A stretch of 60,337 bases of DNA from Polyangiaceae bacterium (GTDB taxonomy: Bacteria > Myxococcota_A > Polyangia > Polyangiales > Polyangiaceae), in contig JAICUB010000041.1 of NCBI GenBank assembly GCA_025936045.1, forward strand, positions 1 through 60,337, given 5' to 3'. Below the pieces are notes generated by a model. That model had not been told where the DNA came from, ran no database searches, and worked only from the letters and a program-made list of their open reading frames with translations. Made by a program: the position numbers and the translations under genes. This document shows positions 34,778 to 43,286 of the stretch, piece after piece. Position 1 is the first letter of the stretch. Each line of letters starts with the position of its first letter.

Positions 34778-35152
34778 TCAGCTCCCTGCCGGCGTCCACA
34801 CGCCGTCCGACCAGAGCATGGTGTCGAGGCAGTAGCCTTCAGGATCTTTCTGCGGCGTGCCCTGATAGAAGCACTCGTGGAACTTGCTGCCGAACGTATA
34901 CGTGCAGCAGCCGATTAGATCCGCGTCCATCGGGCACGGATCCGAGGACCACGTGCCGTACGTGCCGCAGCCGTCCTTCTCGTCGGCGATGCTGCGCGCG
35001 GTGCCGCTCACTTCGATGCACGTCTCCTGACGGGCCCGGAGGTCGCACGTACCGCTCGTCGGCGACGGAGGACCCGAATCATCGTCGCCGCCACCGCAGC
35101 CGGCGAATACGAGAGCCATGCCGACGCACGCGAGCACACGAGGAGCCAACAT
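34778..35152 (-). CDS. Cys-rich small lipoprotein
   Basis: 124 residues. Lipoprotein signal (VGMALVFAGC, lipobox near residue 19) followed by GGGDDDSG and a mature domain with nine further Cys (TCDLRARQETC, DGCGTYGTWSSDPCPMD, GCCTYTFGSKFHECFYQ), probably disulfide-bonded. No family recognised. On the minus strand a TATATT (35164-35159) lies only 7 bases before the ATG, so the mRNA might be leaderless or nearly so. Follows the DUF1552/DUF1592 pair by 55 bases. Confidence 0.65.
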   Translation of the reverse strand: MLAPRVLACVGMALVFAGCGGGDDDSGPPSPTSGTCDLRARQETCIEVSGTARSIADEKDGCGTYGTWSSDPCPMDADLIGCCTYTFGSKFHECFYQGTPQKDPEGYCLDTMLWSDGVWTPAGS

Positions 35153-35207
35153 GCGCTCAATATATCGGCTCGCACGCCGAACGGCGGGCTTTCGTGAGCG
35201 AGCGGCC

Positions 35208-36734
35208 TCAGCCGGCGGACGTGAGTGACGCGAATTCGCCGGGGTTCGTGATGCCGGCGGTGGCGTCCTTGCCGTCGAACTGGCCGAACGCGGTGACCTT
35301 GCTGCCGTCTGCCTGTCTGCAGCCGACGGCGTTCATCAGCGTCACGTAGAGCTTGTTGATCGGAACATTGCCGGTCGAGGACCCGGTGTTGAAGCCGACG
35401 CTCGTGTCGGTGCCGGAGCAATCGCCGTCGCTGTTGCCGCCGCCCACGGTTTTGCCTTCGACGTTCACGGCATGGCCGGTCTTCAAGTACCCGCCAGCGC
35501 CGCCCGCGATGAGGATCGGCAGGTTGTTGGTGTTGTGGGCGTTGCCGTCCGAGAGCTCCTGCAGCCACATGGTGGCGGTGTTGTCCAGCAGGGTGCCCGT
35601 GCCCTCCGTGACGCTATCGAGCAAGCCGACCAAGCGCGCGAATTTGCCCGCGAACCAGTTGTCGATCTGCGCGAGCATGTCGAGCACGCCGGCGTGACAG
35701 GTTCCACCCACGGCCACCGAGCCGTTGCGATGGGAAAGGCCGTGGTGATCGGCGTCGTGCATCATCCCGTCCCAGGTAAACGTGACGTAGCCCGGATAGG
35801 TGAGCAGCATCACGCGCTGGGCGTCGCACATCATGCCGAGCGCCATGAGGTTCTGCATCATGTCACCGCCGGCGGTGAAGGCCGTCGCGAGGCCCGCGCC
35901 GAACCCGCCGCCGCCGCTCGCGGCCTTGACGGTATCACTCGTAACGCCGAGCTGAGTGGCTGCATCCGCGGCGCAGGCAGCCGGAACGGCGCCCATCGTC
36001 TCGGTGGTTCGCAAGAGGTCGAGCCAATCGGACACCTTCTTCAGGTCCTGCGAGCTCATCTTGAGCTTCTGATAGCGACCGAGGTCCTGCTTCACGAGGT
36101 CGATCACGCTCTTGCCGCGCTGAACGTGGTAGTCGGCCGCGGGCGTCGTGCTCGTTCCAGTGCTGGACCCGGTGCCGAACAAGCCCGTGAGCTGGTTGTA
36201 GATGGTCGTCGGGTTCGCCGTCGCCGGAAAGGCGGTGCCGGGCTGGGAGAACGAAATCACTTCCTTGATGCTCGTGCTCGCAGAGCCGACGGTGAGCACC
36301 CAGGGGTCCACGCCTCCCGGATTGATCTGCTTCGCGATGGTGTGATCGAGCGACTCGGCGGTCGCGTAGCGCGTCGTGTCGTCGTTGATGGTGGCGCACG
36401 TGAGCTTCGAGCCCATCGCCTGATCATGGGGATCGATGGTCTGCGTCGTGCCGTATTGATTCAGGGATTTGAAGCCTCGCGGCAAGAGCAGCTTCGACGC
36501 GTAGGGCGAAAGAGGAGCGAGCGTCGTCCCGGTGAACGTGTCGGCGGTGAGCGCGCCGTCCTCGAGCGCCGGATACCAGCGATCGGTGAGGCAACCGTTG
36601 TGGGTGAAGAAGACCACGAGGCGGCGAGGGGCCTCGGCGTCCTGCCCTTTGACCGATTTCTCGCGAAGCGAGCTCAGGAGCGGCGCGGCGAGGGCGGCGC
36701 CGCCCAAGCCTCGGAGAAAAATTCTGCGATTCAT
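35208..36734 (-). CDS. DUF1552 domain-containing Tat-exported protein
   Basis: 508 residues from the ATG that overlaps the DUF1592 stop (ATGA). It starts with a Tat-like signal (MNRRIFLRGLGGAALAAPLLSSL). The remainder matches the DUF1552 plan: RLVVFFTHNGCLTDRWYP near the start, DHQAMGSKL-like HDQAMGSKL, GKSVIDLVKQDLGRY, HDADHHGLSH in the middle, and a C-terminal GVGCRQADG-type region. DUF1552 proteins are almost always encoded with a DUF1592 partner, as here. Function unknown. Upstream in-frame sequence belongs to the DUF1592 gene's shadow. Confidence 0.88.
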   Translation of the reverse strand: MNRRIFLRGLGGAALAAPLLSSLREKSVKGQDAEAPRRLVVFFTHNGCLTDRWYPALEDGALTADTFTGTTLAPLSPYASKLLLPRGFKSLNQYGTTQTIDPHDQAMGSKLTCATINDDTTRYATAESLDHTIAKQINPGGVDPWVLTVGSASTSIKEVISFSQPGTAFPATANPTTIYNQLTGLFGTGSSTGTSTTPAADYHVQRGKSVIDLVKQDLGRYQKLKMSSQDLKKVSDWLDLLRTTETMGAVPAACAADAATQLGVTSDTVKAASGGGGFGAGLATAFTAGGDMMQNLMALGMMCDAQRVMLLTYPGYVTFTWDGMMHDADHHGLSHRNGSVAVGGTCHAGVLDMLAQIDNWFAGKFARLVGLLDSVTEGTGTLLDNTATMWLQELSDGNAHNTNNLPILIAGGAGGYLKTGHAVNVEGKTVGGGNSDGDCSGTDTSVGFNTGSSTGNVPINKLYVTLMNAVGCRQADGSKVTAFGQFDGKDATAGITNPGEFASLTSAG

Positions 36735-38590
36735 TGGCTCACCTCGGGGACGCGGACCAAGAACGAGTCCGTTTGCGTGAGATCGGCAATCAGGTTCAAA
36801 ACCGTGTACCCGCCCTTCGTGATCTTGGCGGCCAGATCGTTGACGACACACGCGTCGATCGAGTTGTCGGTACGCGCGTACGCGAAGTTGACCCACAGGT
36901 CGGCGTAACGGCGCTGGGCCTGCGCCGACTTGGCGAGCCCCGCCATCAGGTCCGCCGGGCCCGTCATGTGCTCGGGATTGCCGTCGATGACGACGTCGGC
37001 GGTGCTGTCGATGGCCGCGCCGGTTCCGGCCTCCGCGGTCTGCCATTGACCGACGGCGTTGAAAGCCTCCATCACGAAGCCAGGGGGGTTGATGAAGGTG
37101 TGATGACAGGAGGCACAGGTCTGCGAGGAGGTCTGCGCGTCCACCTGCTTCCGATTCGTATCGAGCGTCGAGGACTGAGCGGGCAGCGGCGTATTGAGGG
37201 CGTCAGCCGGCGGCGCACCCGGATCGAAGCCGAGAACCTGCTTCATGACGAACGCGCCACGCAAGATCGGCGACGTGCGATTGAACGAGGAGTACGAGGT
37301 GAGAAAGCCCAGGCGGGTGAGAAATCCGGGGCGCTGCGTCTTGTCGAGCGCGACGGGCGCGAGGTCCGTGCCGTAGTCGCTGGCGTTGAGCCCGTAGAGC
37401 GGAGCCGTTTGCGCGTTGACGAACCCGGCGGTGCTCGTGAAGAAGTCCTGGAACGAACCGGAATCCGTGAACACGACCTTGTCGAAGAACTTCTCGGTTT
37501 CGGCAGCGACGACCGGGATCATCGCGGTGCTGAAACCCGGGAACAACGAGGTGTCGTGTGACGCGGAATCCCACCGGGTATTCGTGCCCATGAGCAGGTA
37601 CGTCCGGTGGAAAGCCGCGACCATGTCGCGAGCCTTCGGATCCTGCAGCATGCGCTGGGCCTGCGCGAGAATCTGAGCCTTGGTCGTGAGCTGGTTCTGA
37701 TCCGCCATCTGGTCGAGCGTCGCGTCCGGCATCGAGCCCCACAGCATGTAAGAGAGGCGCGACGCCACCTCGGCCCCGGAGAGGACGTAGTGGCCGCTGC
37801 TGTCGGGCGTTTCGCTGATTTCGGAGCGCTGCAGGAAGGACGGTGAGACGAGGAATGCGTTCAGGAGCACCTCGGCGACCTCGTCCGGCGTCCCGTCGGC
37901 GGTCACTTGCGCGCCCTGGCTCACGAGCGTCGTGAAGGTCGACACTTCGTCGGCCGTGAGCGCGCGGCGAAAGGCGCGGCGGCCGAACGCCACGATGGTG
38001 TCGTGCAGACAGGCGCTCCCGTCGCCGGTCGGCGTGCACTTCAGGAAATTCGCCTTGAGCGTCGGATCGGCCATCACCTGTGCCGAGAGCATCTGCGCGA
38101 CGGTCTGGTAGGCGCTCCAGCCGAGCTGCGACATGCTGCCGGCTTGATCGGTGGCAAGGAGCGTCGACGGAGCGGCGTTGGCCGACGCGGAGAGGCCCGT
38201 GACGCCCAGGAGATCACGCACGGTGCGGTCGTACTGAGCGTTGGTCAGGCGGGGTATCTGCGACGTGGCCGGAATGCCGGGTGTGCAAGCCGGGGTGTCG
38301 ATGCCGGTCGAACCGCCGCTCGGGGCTGCGCCGCTCGAGCCGCCCGACGCGGTGCCGCCCGAGCCGCCACTACCGCTCGAAGAGCCGCCGCTGCCGGTCG
38401 CGGCGCCGGTGCCCGTTGCGGCACCGCTACCGGTCGCCGCCGCGGTTCCGCCCGACATGCCGGGGTTGCTGCCCGTACCCGACGCGGGACTGATGCCGGC
38501 TGCAGCCCCCGTCCCAGCCGGCGCACCGTCGATCGAAGCCGTACAGCCTGTGACGACCGTCGCGGCCAAGAGTATTCGCCAACTGCTCAT
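36731..38590 (-). CDS. DUF1592/DUF1588-type lipoprotein with CxxCH motif
   Basis: 619 residues. Lipoprotein signal (LAATVVTGCTAS), then a long Gly/Ser/Thr linker (about 20-100). The conserved part has DUF1587-like PRLTNAQYDRTVRDLLG, DUF1595-like FGRRAFRRALTADE, DUF1592-like ASRLSYMLWGSMPDATL, DUF1588 CASCHHTFINPPGFVMEAFNAVG and DUF1585-like sequence at the end. CASCH resembles a cytochrome c heme site, although only one is present. First gene of a two-gene unit with the DUF1552 partner. A 14-bp palindrome TGCCCGCGCGGGCA (38667-38680) lies 77 bases upstream, and bases ~38690-38756 are unusually AT-rich, a likely promoter zone. Confidence 0.88.
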   Translation of the reverse strand: MSSWRILLAATVVTGCTASIDGAPAGTGAAAGISPASGTGSNPGMSGGTAAATGSGAATGTGAATGSGGSSSGSGGSGGTASGGSSGAAPSGGSTGIDTPACTPGIPATSQIPRLTNAQYDRTVRDLLGVTGLSASANAAPSTLLATDQAGSMSQLGWSAYQTVAQMLSAQVMADPTLKANFLKCTPTGDGSACLHDTIVAFGRRAFRRALTADEVSTFTTLVSQGAQVTADGTPDEVAEVLLNAFLVSPSFLQRSEISETPDSSGHYVLSGAEVASRLSYMLWGSMPDATLDQMADQNQLTTKAQILAQAQRMLQDPKARDMVAAFHRTYLLMGTNTRWDSASHDTSLFPGFSTAMIPVVAAETEKFFDKVVFTDSGSFQDFFTSTAGFVNAQTAPLYGLNASDYGTDLAPVALDKTQRPGFLTRLGFLTSYSSFNRTSPILRGAFVMKQVLGFDPGAPPADALNTPLPAQSSTLDTNRKQVDAQTSSQTCASCHHTFINPPGFVMEAFNAVGQWQTAEAGTGAAIDSTADVVIDGNPEHMTGPADLMAGLAKSAQAQRRYADLWVNFAYARTDNSIDACVVNDLAAKITKGGYTVLNLIADLTQTDSFLVRVPEVSQ

Positions 38591-38761
38591 TGCATCACCT
38601 CGTGAGGGGATGTCGATGGCGGAGGCGCGCAGAGGCGCGCCCGTCCACCTTCTGACTCATTGGCCATGCCCGCGCGGGCACCCCCGTCCTTGAAGTTTTG
38701 AGTTGATGCTCTTTTTCTCGTTACTCTTGCGAAATTTTTTGGCGAGGATGGATTAACGGCG

Positions 38762-38788
38762 CTGAGCCCGGCTCAGGGCGCCCTGAGC
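38762..38788. promoter_or_regulatory. Three-arm mutually exclusive hairpin / 18-bp palindrome
   Basis: CTGAGC (38762-38767), GCTCAG (38771-38776) and CTGAGC (38783-38788) can pair A:B or B:C. B and C belong to the perfect 18-bp palindrome GCTCAGGGCGCCCTGAGC (38771-38788). It sits in the 229-base gap between the stop of the 136-aa lipoprotein gene and the DUF1592 start, just before the AT-rich zone. It could be a terminator, an operator or a switch-like element; no T-run follows. Confidence 0.4.
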
Positions 38789-38819
38789 GGCGATCCACGA
38801 CCGAACAACGAACCGAACC

Positions 38820-39230
38820 TCAGCGCGCGACGCGGTACCGGCGCGCGAGCTCGCCTTGCCTCGTCGCGCATTGGTCGGTTTGGGCTTTGGCGCGTGTGAG
38901 GCCGGCTTCGGCTGTAGCGAGCCCGTCTTTGAGCGTGTCCGGGGGGGCGGACGCCGCGTTGTCGTTGATGGCTGCGATCAGCGTGAGCACGCGGGCGTGC
39001 TCTTCGTAGGCGGCGACGCAGAAGCTTTGAACGGCGCAGATATCGGGTATCGAACAGGGTACGGCGCGCAGCGCGGCGAGCGGGACGCTCTTTTGCGTGT
39101 TGTCCGCATTTCGCAGCGCTTCGACGGCACGGCTCACGGCGGCGGCCTCGGAACGGGCGGGGCCTTCGTCGTGAGCGCAGGCCGCGAGCGCGAGAGCGCC
39201 CGCGACGAACGAGTGTGAAAGCAGGCGCAC
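38820..39230 (-). CDS. Small lipoprotein, unknown function
   Basis: 136 residues. Signal ends at LALAACAH (lipobox). The mature part is Ala-rich and probably helical (EAAAVSRAVEALRNADN, VLTLIAAINDNAASA, ATAEAGLTRAKAQ) with four Cys (PCSIPDICAVQSFC... and DQCATRQ). No family recognised. It lies 8 bases downstream of the zinc-ribbon membrane protein gene and is likely in its operon. Confidence 0.65.
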   Translation of the reverse strand: MRLLSHSFVAGALALAACAHDEGPARSEAAAVSRAVEALRNADNTQKSVPLAALRAVPCSIPDICAVQSFCVAAYEEHARVLTLIAAINDNAASAPPDTLKDGLATAEAGLTRAKAQTDQCATRQGELARRYRVAR

Positions 39231-39238
39231 GCGGGGCG

Positions 39239-39778
39239 CTACTCGGAGGCTTTCGGCGGCGGCCCCATCTGGATCCGCTCACCGACGTAGGCGCCGATCA
39301 GCGTGAACAGGACGCCGAGCGCGGAGAGAAGCACGTACATGAACGCGGGCATCGTCTTCACCGTCTGACCCGTATAAAGGATGAACGCCGTCGGCATCGC
39401 GACGAGGAACACCGCGATCATCGGCTCGACGAAGGTGCGGCCCGGTGACACGAGACCGATCAACATGCCGCCGAAGAACCAAACCGGGATCGACACGAGC
39501 ATGCCCGCCGACCCCTCGAAGTCGAGGGCCGGCACGACCATCGGCAAACCCATGACGAACGCAGCCGTCGTCACGAGCATGATGGCGATCGAGACCAAGA
39601 ACCACGTCGGGCTGAACGACTCCTGCTGGTAGCGACGCTCGAGCTCCTCCTGACGCGTGAGGCTCCGCTTGAGGTCCTCCACCTTCGCGCCACAAGAGGC
39701 GCAGCGCTGGTTTGCCAGAGGCGGCGTGTTCGCGAAGCCGCACGAGGGACAGATGATCTTTTTGGTCGGCTTGGCCAT
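39239..39778 (-). CDS. Zinc-ribbon membrane protein, unknown function
   Basis: 179 residues from ATG (a TTG two codons upstream is possible). An N-terminal zinc ribbon (CPSCGFAN...RCASCGAK, about 9-33) is followed by a charged helical linker (LTRQEELERRYQQE) and four hydrophobic helices (about 60-80, 90-110, 115-135 and 140-162). Such ribbon-TM proteins are common and uncharacterised. Divergent from the next gene across a 127-base gap. Confidence 0.75.
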   Translation of the reverse strand: MAKPTKKIICPSCGFANTPPLANQRCASCGAKVEDLKRSLTRQEELERRYQQESFSPTWFLVSIAIMLVTTAAFVMGLPMVVPALDFEGSAGMLVSIPVWFFGGMLIGLVSPGRTFVEPMIAVFLVAMPTAFILYTGQTVKTMPAFMYVLLSALGVLFTLIGAYVGERIQMGPPPKASE

Positions 39779-39821
39779 CGACAATTCAGGATAGCCGCCC
39801 TGCGCCCGCGCGGCGAGATCT

Positions 39822-39843
39822 CGAAAAAACAGAGCATTTTTCG
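39822..39843. promoter_or_regulatory. AT-rich inverted repeat in a divergent intergenic region
   Basis: CGAAAAA (39822-39828) and TTTTTCG (39837-39843) are perfect reverse complements around 8 bases, in the gap between the zinc-ribbon protein (minus) and the 221-aa membrane protein (plus). Its low GC stands out from the surroundings. Probably part of a promoter/operator; TATGTT (39849-39854) is a weak plus-strand -10. Confidence 0.3.
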
Positions 39844-39905
39844 GAGGTTATGTTAATCTTCCCGCGCGCGGAAACCCGTCGCCCTCGCGCGCTGTCCGTC
39901 CTTAC

Positions 39906-40571
39906 ATGACGAGCCCCGAACAAACGCCGAGCCGCCCGCCCGTGAGCGGCACGCGACCGCACGACCTCGCGGAGCTGCCCGCACCGCGCCGGCCCTGGCG
40001 GCGCGCGACGCTCGTGACGCTCGCCGCGGGCACGCTTGCTTCGCTCTGGCTCGCGCTGTCGGTGCTTCCCGACGTCGTCTACTCGCTGCGCGGAGGCGCG
40101 CCGCGCGATCTCGGCGCTCTCGTCTCCTTGCGGCTCGACTCGTCGCTCGCCGGAAGCTGGGTGCGCGGCGAAGGGCAGCTCTCCGCGACGCGCGCGATTC
40201 GCTACGCGCGCCCGCTCGAACACGACACGTACCGGCTCGCGAGCGTCGAAGGCAACCCGAAGGTCTGGGTGCAGATCCGCGTCCCCGCGAACGAAGAGGG
40301 GCCGCGCTTCGTGCCACCGGATTCCTTCGTCGGACGGCTGCTCCCGATGTCGGAGCTCGGTATCCGGCAGCGTGGCTTGCCCGCTGCCGTGGGCAAGAGC
40401 GGGGTCGAATCGCCGCCGAGCGACGCGTGGCTGCTCGTCGACGGCGAGTCGCCCGCGGCGCTGCGTTGGGCGCTCGGTTTGCTCGCGTTGCTCCTCGCCT
40501 TCGCGACGTTCAACGTCGTCGGCCTCGTGCGGCTCACGCGCGCGATCCCCACGCGCGAGCCGTCCACGTGA
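39906..40571 (+). CDS. Two-helix membrane protein, unknown function
   Basis: 221 residues. Cytoplasmic Pro-rich N-terminus, transmembrane helix (about 36-57, LVTLAAGTLASLWLALSVLP), an extracytoplasmic middle of ~130 residues with beta-strand character (LVSLRLDSSLAGSWVRGEGQL, KVWVQIRVPAN) and a second helix (about 190-210, LGLLALLLAFATFNVVGLV). No family recognised. Its stop overlaps thiO (GTGA). Confidence 0.65.
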   Translation: MTSPEQTPSRPPVSGTRPHDLAELPAPRRPWRRATLVTLAAGTLASLWLALSVLPDVVYSLRGGAPRDLGALVSLRLDSSLAGSWVRGEGQLSATRAIRYARPLEHDTYRLASVEGNPKVWVQIRVPANEEGPRFVPPDSFVGRLLPMSELGIRQRGLPAAVGKSGVESPPSDAWLLVDGESPAALRWALGLLALLLAFATFNVVGLVRLTRAIPTREPST

Positions 40572-41689
40572 AAGCGAAGCAGCGCGAAAAATCGGCTGAC
40601 GTCGTCGTCGTGGGCGGCGGCGTGATGGGCTGCGCGAGCGCCTGGGAGCTCGCGAAGCGCGGCCGCTCGGTGCTGGTGCTCGAGCGCAGCGTGCCGGGCG
40701 CCGAAGCGTCGAGCGCGGCGGCGGGGATCCTCGGCGCGCAGGTGGAAGCGCACGCGCCCGGGCCGCTCGCGGAGCTCGCGCGCGCGAGCCTCGGCGTCTA
40801 CCCCGCGTGGGTGCGCGCGCTCGAACGCGCGACGGCGATCGACACCGGGTACCGCGAGTGCGGCGTGCTGAAGGTCGCCTTCGCGCGCGCCGAGCTCGTA
40901 AAGCTCGAGCGCGAGGTCGCGTGGCAGAAGCCGCGGCCGAAGACGCTCGCGGCCGCGGCGCTCGCGAAGCGCGAGCCGTGGCTCAACGAACGGCTCGCGG
41001 GCGGCGTCGCGGTCGACGGTGACGCGCGCATCGACCCGCGGTTGCTCTTCCGCGCGCTGCACATCGCCGCGGCGCGCGCCGGCGTGGTGTTTCGCTCGGG
41101 CGCGTACGTGCGCCGCGTCGTGACGGAAGCGGGCCGCGCCGCCGGCGTCGCGCTCGACGACGGCAGTATCGTGCGCGCGAAGCAGGTGCTCGTCGCCGCG
41201 GGCAGCTGGACGAGCCTCGTCGAAGGGCTCGGCATCGCGCCGGGCGCCGTCATCCCCGCACGCGGGCAGATCGTGGAGCTCGAGACGCCGGAGCCGCTCT
41301 TGCGGAGCGTCGTGTTCGGCCGCGGCGCCTACCTCGTGCCGCGCGACGACGGACGCCTGCTCGTGGGCGCGACGATGGAGTTCGTCGGGTACCGGCGCGA
41401 GGTGACGGCAGCCGCCGTACGCGACCTCTTGGACGCGGCGATCGGTCTCGTGCCGGCGCTTGCAAGCGCGAGCCTGCGCGAGAGCTGGTCGAGCTTCCGC
41501 CCGTACACGGCGGACGAGCTACCGCTCATCGGGAAAACCCAAATCCCCGGACTTTTCTTGGCGAGCGGGCACCACCGTAACGGCATCCTGCTCGCGCCGA
41601 TCACGGCGAGAATCGTGCTCGCGCTCGTGACGGGCGGGCGCGCGCCCGTGCCGCTCGGGCCCTTCGCGCCCGAGCGAGCTCGGGGGTAG
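40568..41689 (+). CDS. thiO: Glycine oxidase-like FAD-dependent oxidoreductase
   Basis: 373 residues from GTG overlapping the previous stop. DadA/ThiO-type: dinucleotide motif VVVVGGGVMGCASAWELA (about 12-29), FAD-contacting LVLERSVPGAEASSAAAGIL, substrate part, and C-terminal ELPLIGKTQIPGLFLASGHHRNGILLAP. GHHRNGILLAP is the ThiO/glycine oxidase signature. It oxidises glycine to the imine used for the thiazole of thiamine, but no other thiamine gene is nearby, so a different primary amine may be its substrate. Followed by a flavoprotein-like gene after 28 bases. Confidence 0.88.
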   Translation: MKAKQREKSADVVVVGGGVMGCASAWELAKRGRSVLVLERSVPGAEASSAAAGILGAQVEAHAPGPLAELARASLGVYPAWVRALERATAIDTGYRECGVLKVAFARAELVKLEREVAWQKPRPKTLAAAALAKREPWLNERLAGGVAVDGDARIDPRLLFRALHIAAARAGVVFRSGAYVRRVVTEAGRAAGVALDDGSIVRAKQVLVAAGSWTSLVEGLGIAPGAVIPARGQIVELETPEPLLRSVVFGRGAYLVPRDDGRLLVGATMEFVGYRREVTAAAVRDLLDAAIGLVPALASASLRESWSSFRPYTADELPLIGKTQIPGLFLASGHHRNGILLAPITARIVLALVTGGRAPVPLGPFAPERARG

Positions 41690-41717
41690 CGCGCGTTGAT
41701 GCTATGACCCGCCCCGG

Positions 41718-43286
41718 ATGAGCTCGCGCTTTTACGATGCGGTCGTGCTCGGGCGCTCGCTCGGCAGCCTCGCCGTCGCCGCGCTGCTTTCGCGCCGGGA
41801 CTTTCGCGTACTGCTCGTCGGCCACGGCGCACGGCGAGCGACGTACCGCTTCGACCGGCGCGTGCTCGCGCGACGAGCGTTCACGCTGCTCTTCGGCTCG
41901 TCGCCCGTGTGGCGCCGCATCATGCACGAGCTCGCGCAGAGCCCGCAATTTCGCCGGCGCGCCGTGCCGCAGGATCCGATGTTCGGCGTGCTGGCCGATC
42001 GCACGCGCGTCGAGCTCCCGCCCGACGTCGAGCTCTTCGCGCGCGAGATCGAGCGCGAGTTTCCCGAAGTGCGGCAGCTGGTCGACGAGCTTTACACGAC
42101 GATCGCGGGCGTGAACGCCACCGCGGACACCGCGTTCGAGCGCGACAACGTGTGGCCGCCCGGCAAGCTCTGGGAGCGCTTCGAAACCGGGCAAGCGGCG
42201 TCGCTCTTGCCGTTCGGCGGCGGGGAGCGCGCCTCCGAGCTCCTCGCGAAGTTTCCGAGCGGGCACCTCTATCGCGACATCGCGGGCGTGCCGGCGGTCT
42301 TCGCGGGGCATCTCGCGTCGAGCGCCGAGCAGCTGCCGGCGCTGGCGTTCGCGCGGCTCCACGGCGCGTGGGCGCGCGGCATCACGGCGCTCGCGGGCGG
42401 CGAGCCGGAATTCGAAGCGTTCCTGAGCGAGCGCATCGTGGCGCACGGCGGCGTGTGCGCGTTCGATCGGCGTGCCGAATCGCTCGTGATCCGGCACGGC
42501 TCGATCGCCGGCGTCATGCTCGACGGCGACGACGAGATGACCGGCACGACCGCCGTCATCACCGATCAATGGGGTGAAGCGCTGGCGGAGCTCTCGCGAG
42601 GCCACGGCCTGACGCGCGCGGCGGAGCGCGATTGGCCGCGCCTCGCGCCCGAGATCGGCCGTTTCGTCGCGAGCGCCGTCGTGAAGAAGGCGCTCCTGCC
42701 GGAGGGCTTGATGCCGGAGTCGTTCGTGCTGCCGCCGGGCGCGCCGCGCGACCCGCGAAAACCCATCGTGCACCTGCAGTGGTTCGACGCGAAGGCGCTC
42801 GCCGAGGGCGCGCCGGTTCCGGACGGCGAAGCGCTGCTCGTGGCCGAAGCGCTCCTGCCCGCGCGCGGGCCCCTCACGTTGCTCGAAGCGCGCGCCGCGG
42901 TAGTCGACACGCTGCGCTCGGCGCTGCCGTTCTTCGACGAGCATCTCGTGCTGCTCGATTCCGTGCACGACGGCCTACCGCTGGTGGACGCGAGCGGGGG
43001 CGGCCGCCGCGAGATCGATCGCATTCATCTCGAGGGGGCCGCCGCGGGCGCGGAGCCGATGCAGCGGCAATGGACCGTCGATCCGCCGGGCTATCGGCAC
43101 CTCGCGGGCGAGCCGCTGCGCGGGCCCATTCCTGGCTCATTTCTCGTGGGGCCGAGCGTTTTGCCCGCCCTCGGCCAGGAGGGCGAGCTGCTCGCGGCCT
43201 GGAGCGTCGCCCGACTCGTCACGCGGCGCGACCGCACGCGCCAGCGTATGCGCCAAAAGCTCTGGTCGAAGATCGAGACCACGTGA
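41718..43286 (+). CDS. Phytoene desaturase/FAD-oxidoreductase-like protein with degenerate nucleotide motif
   Basis: 522 residues. The plan is that of phytoene desaturase-like NAD(P)/FAD proteins: N-terminal YDAVVLGRSLGSLAVAALLSRRDFRVLLVG and C-terminal IPGSFLVGPSVLPALGQEGELLAAWSVARLV. The dinucleotide motif GxGxxG reads G12-R-S14-L-G-S17, so the second and third key glycines are Ser. It may bind FAD weakly, bind another ligand or be catalytically inactive. Its stop overlaps rsmD (GTGA). It shares an operon with thiO. Carotenoid genes are not nearby. Confidence 0.75.
   Translation: MSSRFYDAVVLGRSLGSLAVAALLSRRDFRVLLVGHGARRATYRFDRRVLARRAFTLLFGSSPVWRRIMHELAQSPQFRRRAVPQDPMFGVLADRTRVELPPDVELFAREIEREFPEVRQLVDELYTTIAGVNATADTAFERDNVWPPGKLWERFETGQAASLLPFGGGERASELLAKFPSGHLYRDIAGVPAVFAGHLASSAEQLPALAFARLHGAWARGITALAGGEPEFEAFLSERIVAHGGVCAFDRRAESLVIRHGSIAGVMLDGDDEMTGTTAVITDQWGEALAELSRGHGLTRAAERDWPRLAPEIGRFVASAVVKKALLPEGLMPESFVLPPGAPRDPRKPIVHLQWFDAKALAEGAPVPDGEALLVAEALLPARGPLTLLEARAAVVDTLRSALPFFDEHLVLLDSVHDGLPLVDASGGGRREIDRIHLEGAAAGAEPMQRQWTVDPPGYRHLAGEPLRGPIPGSFLVGPSVLPALGQEGELLAAWSVARLVTRRDRTRQRMRQKLWSKIETT

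Noticed and set aside
38281..38520. Second Gly/Ser repeat region
   Set aside because: Codes for the linker of the DUF1592 lipoprotein; not a DNA repeat array.
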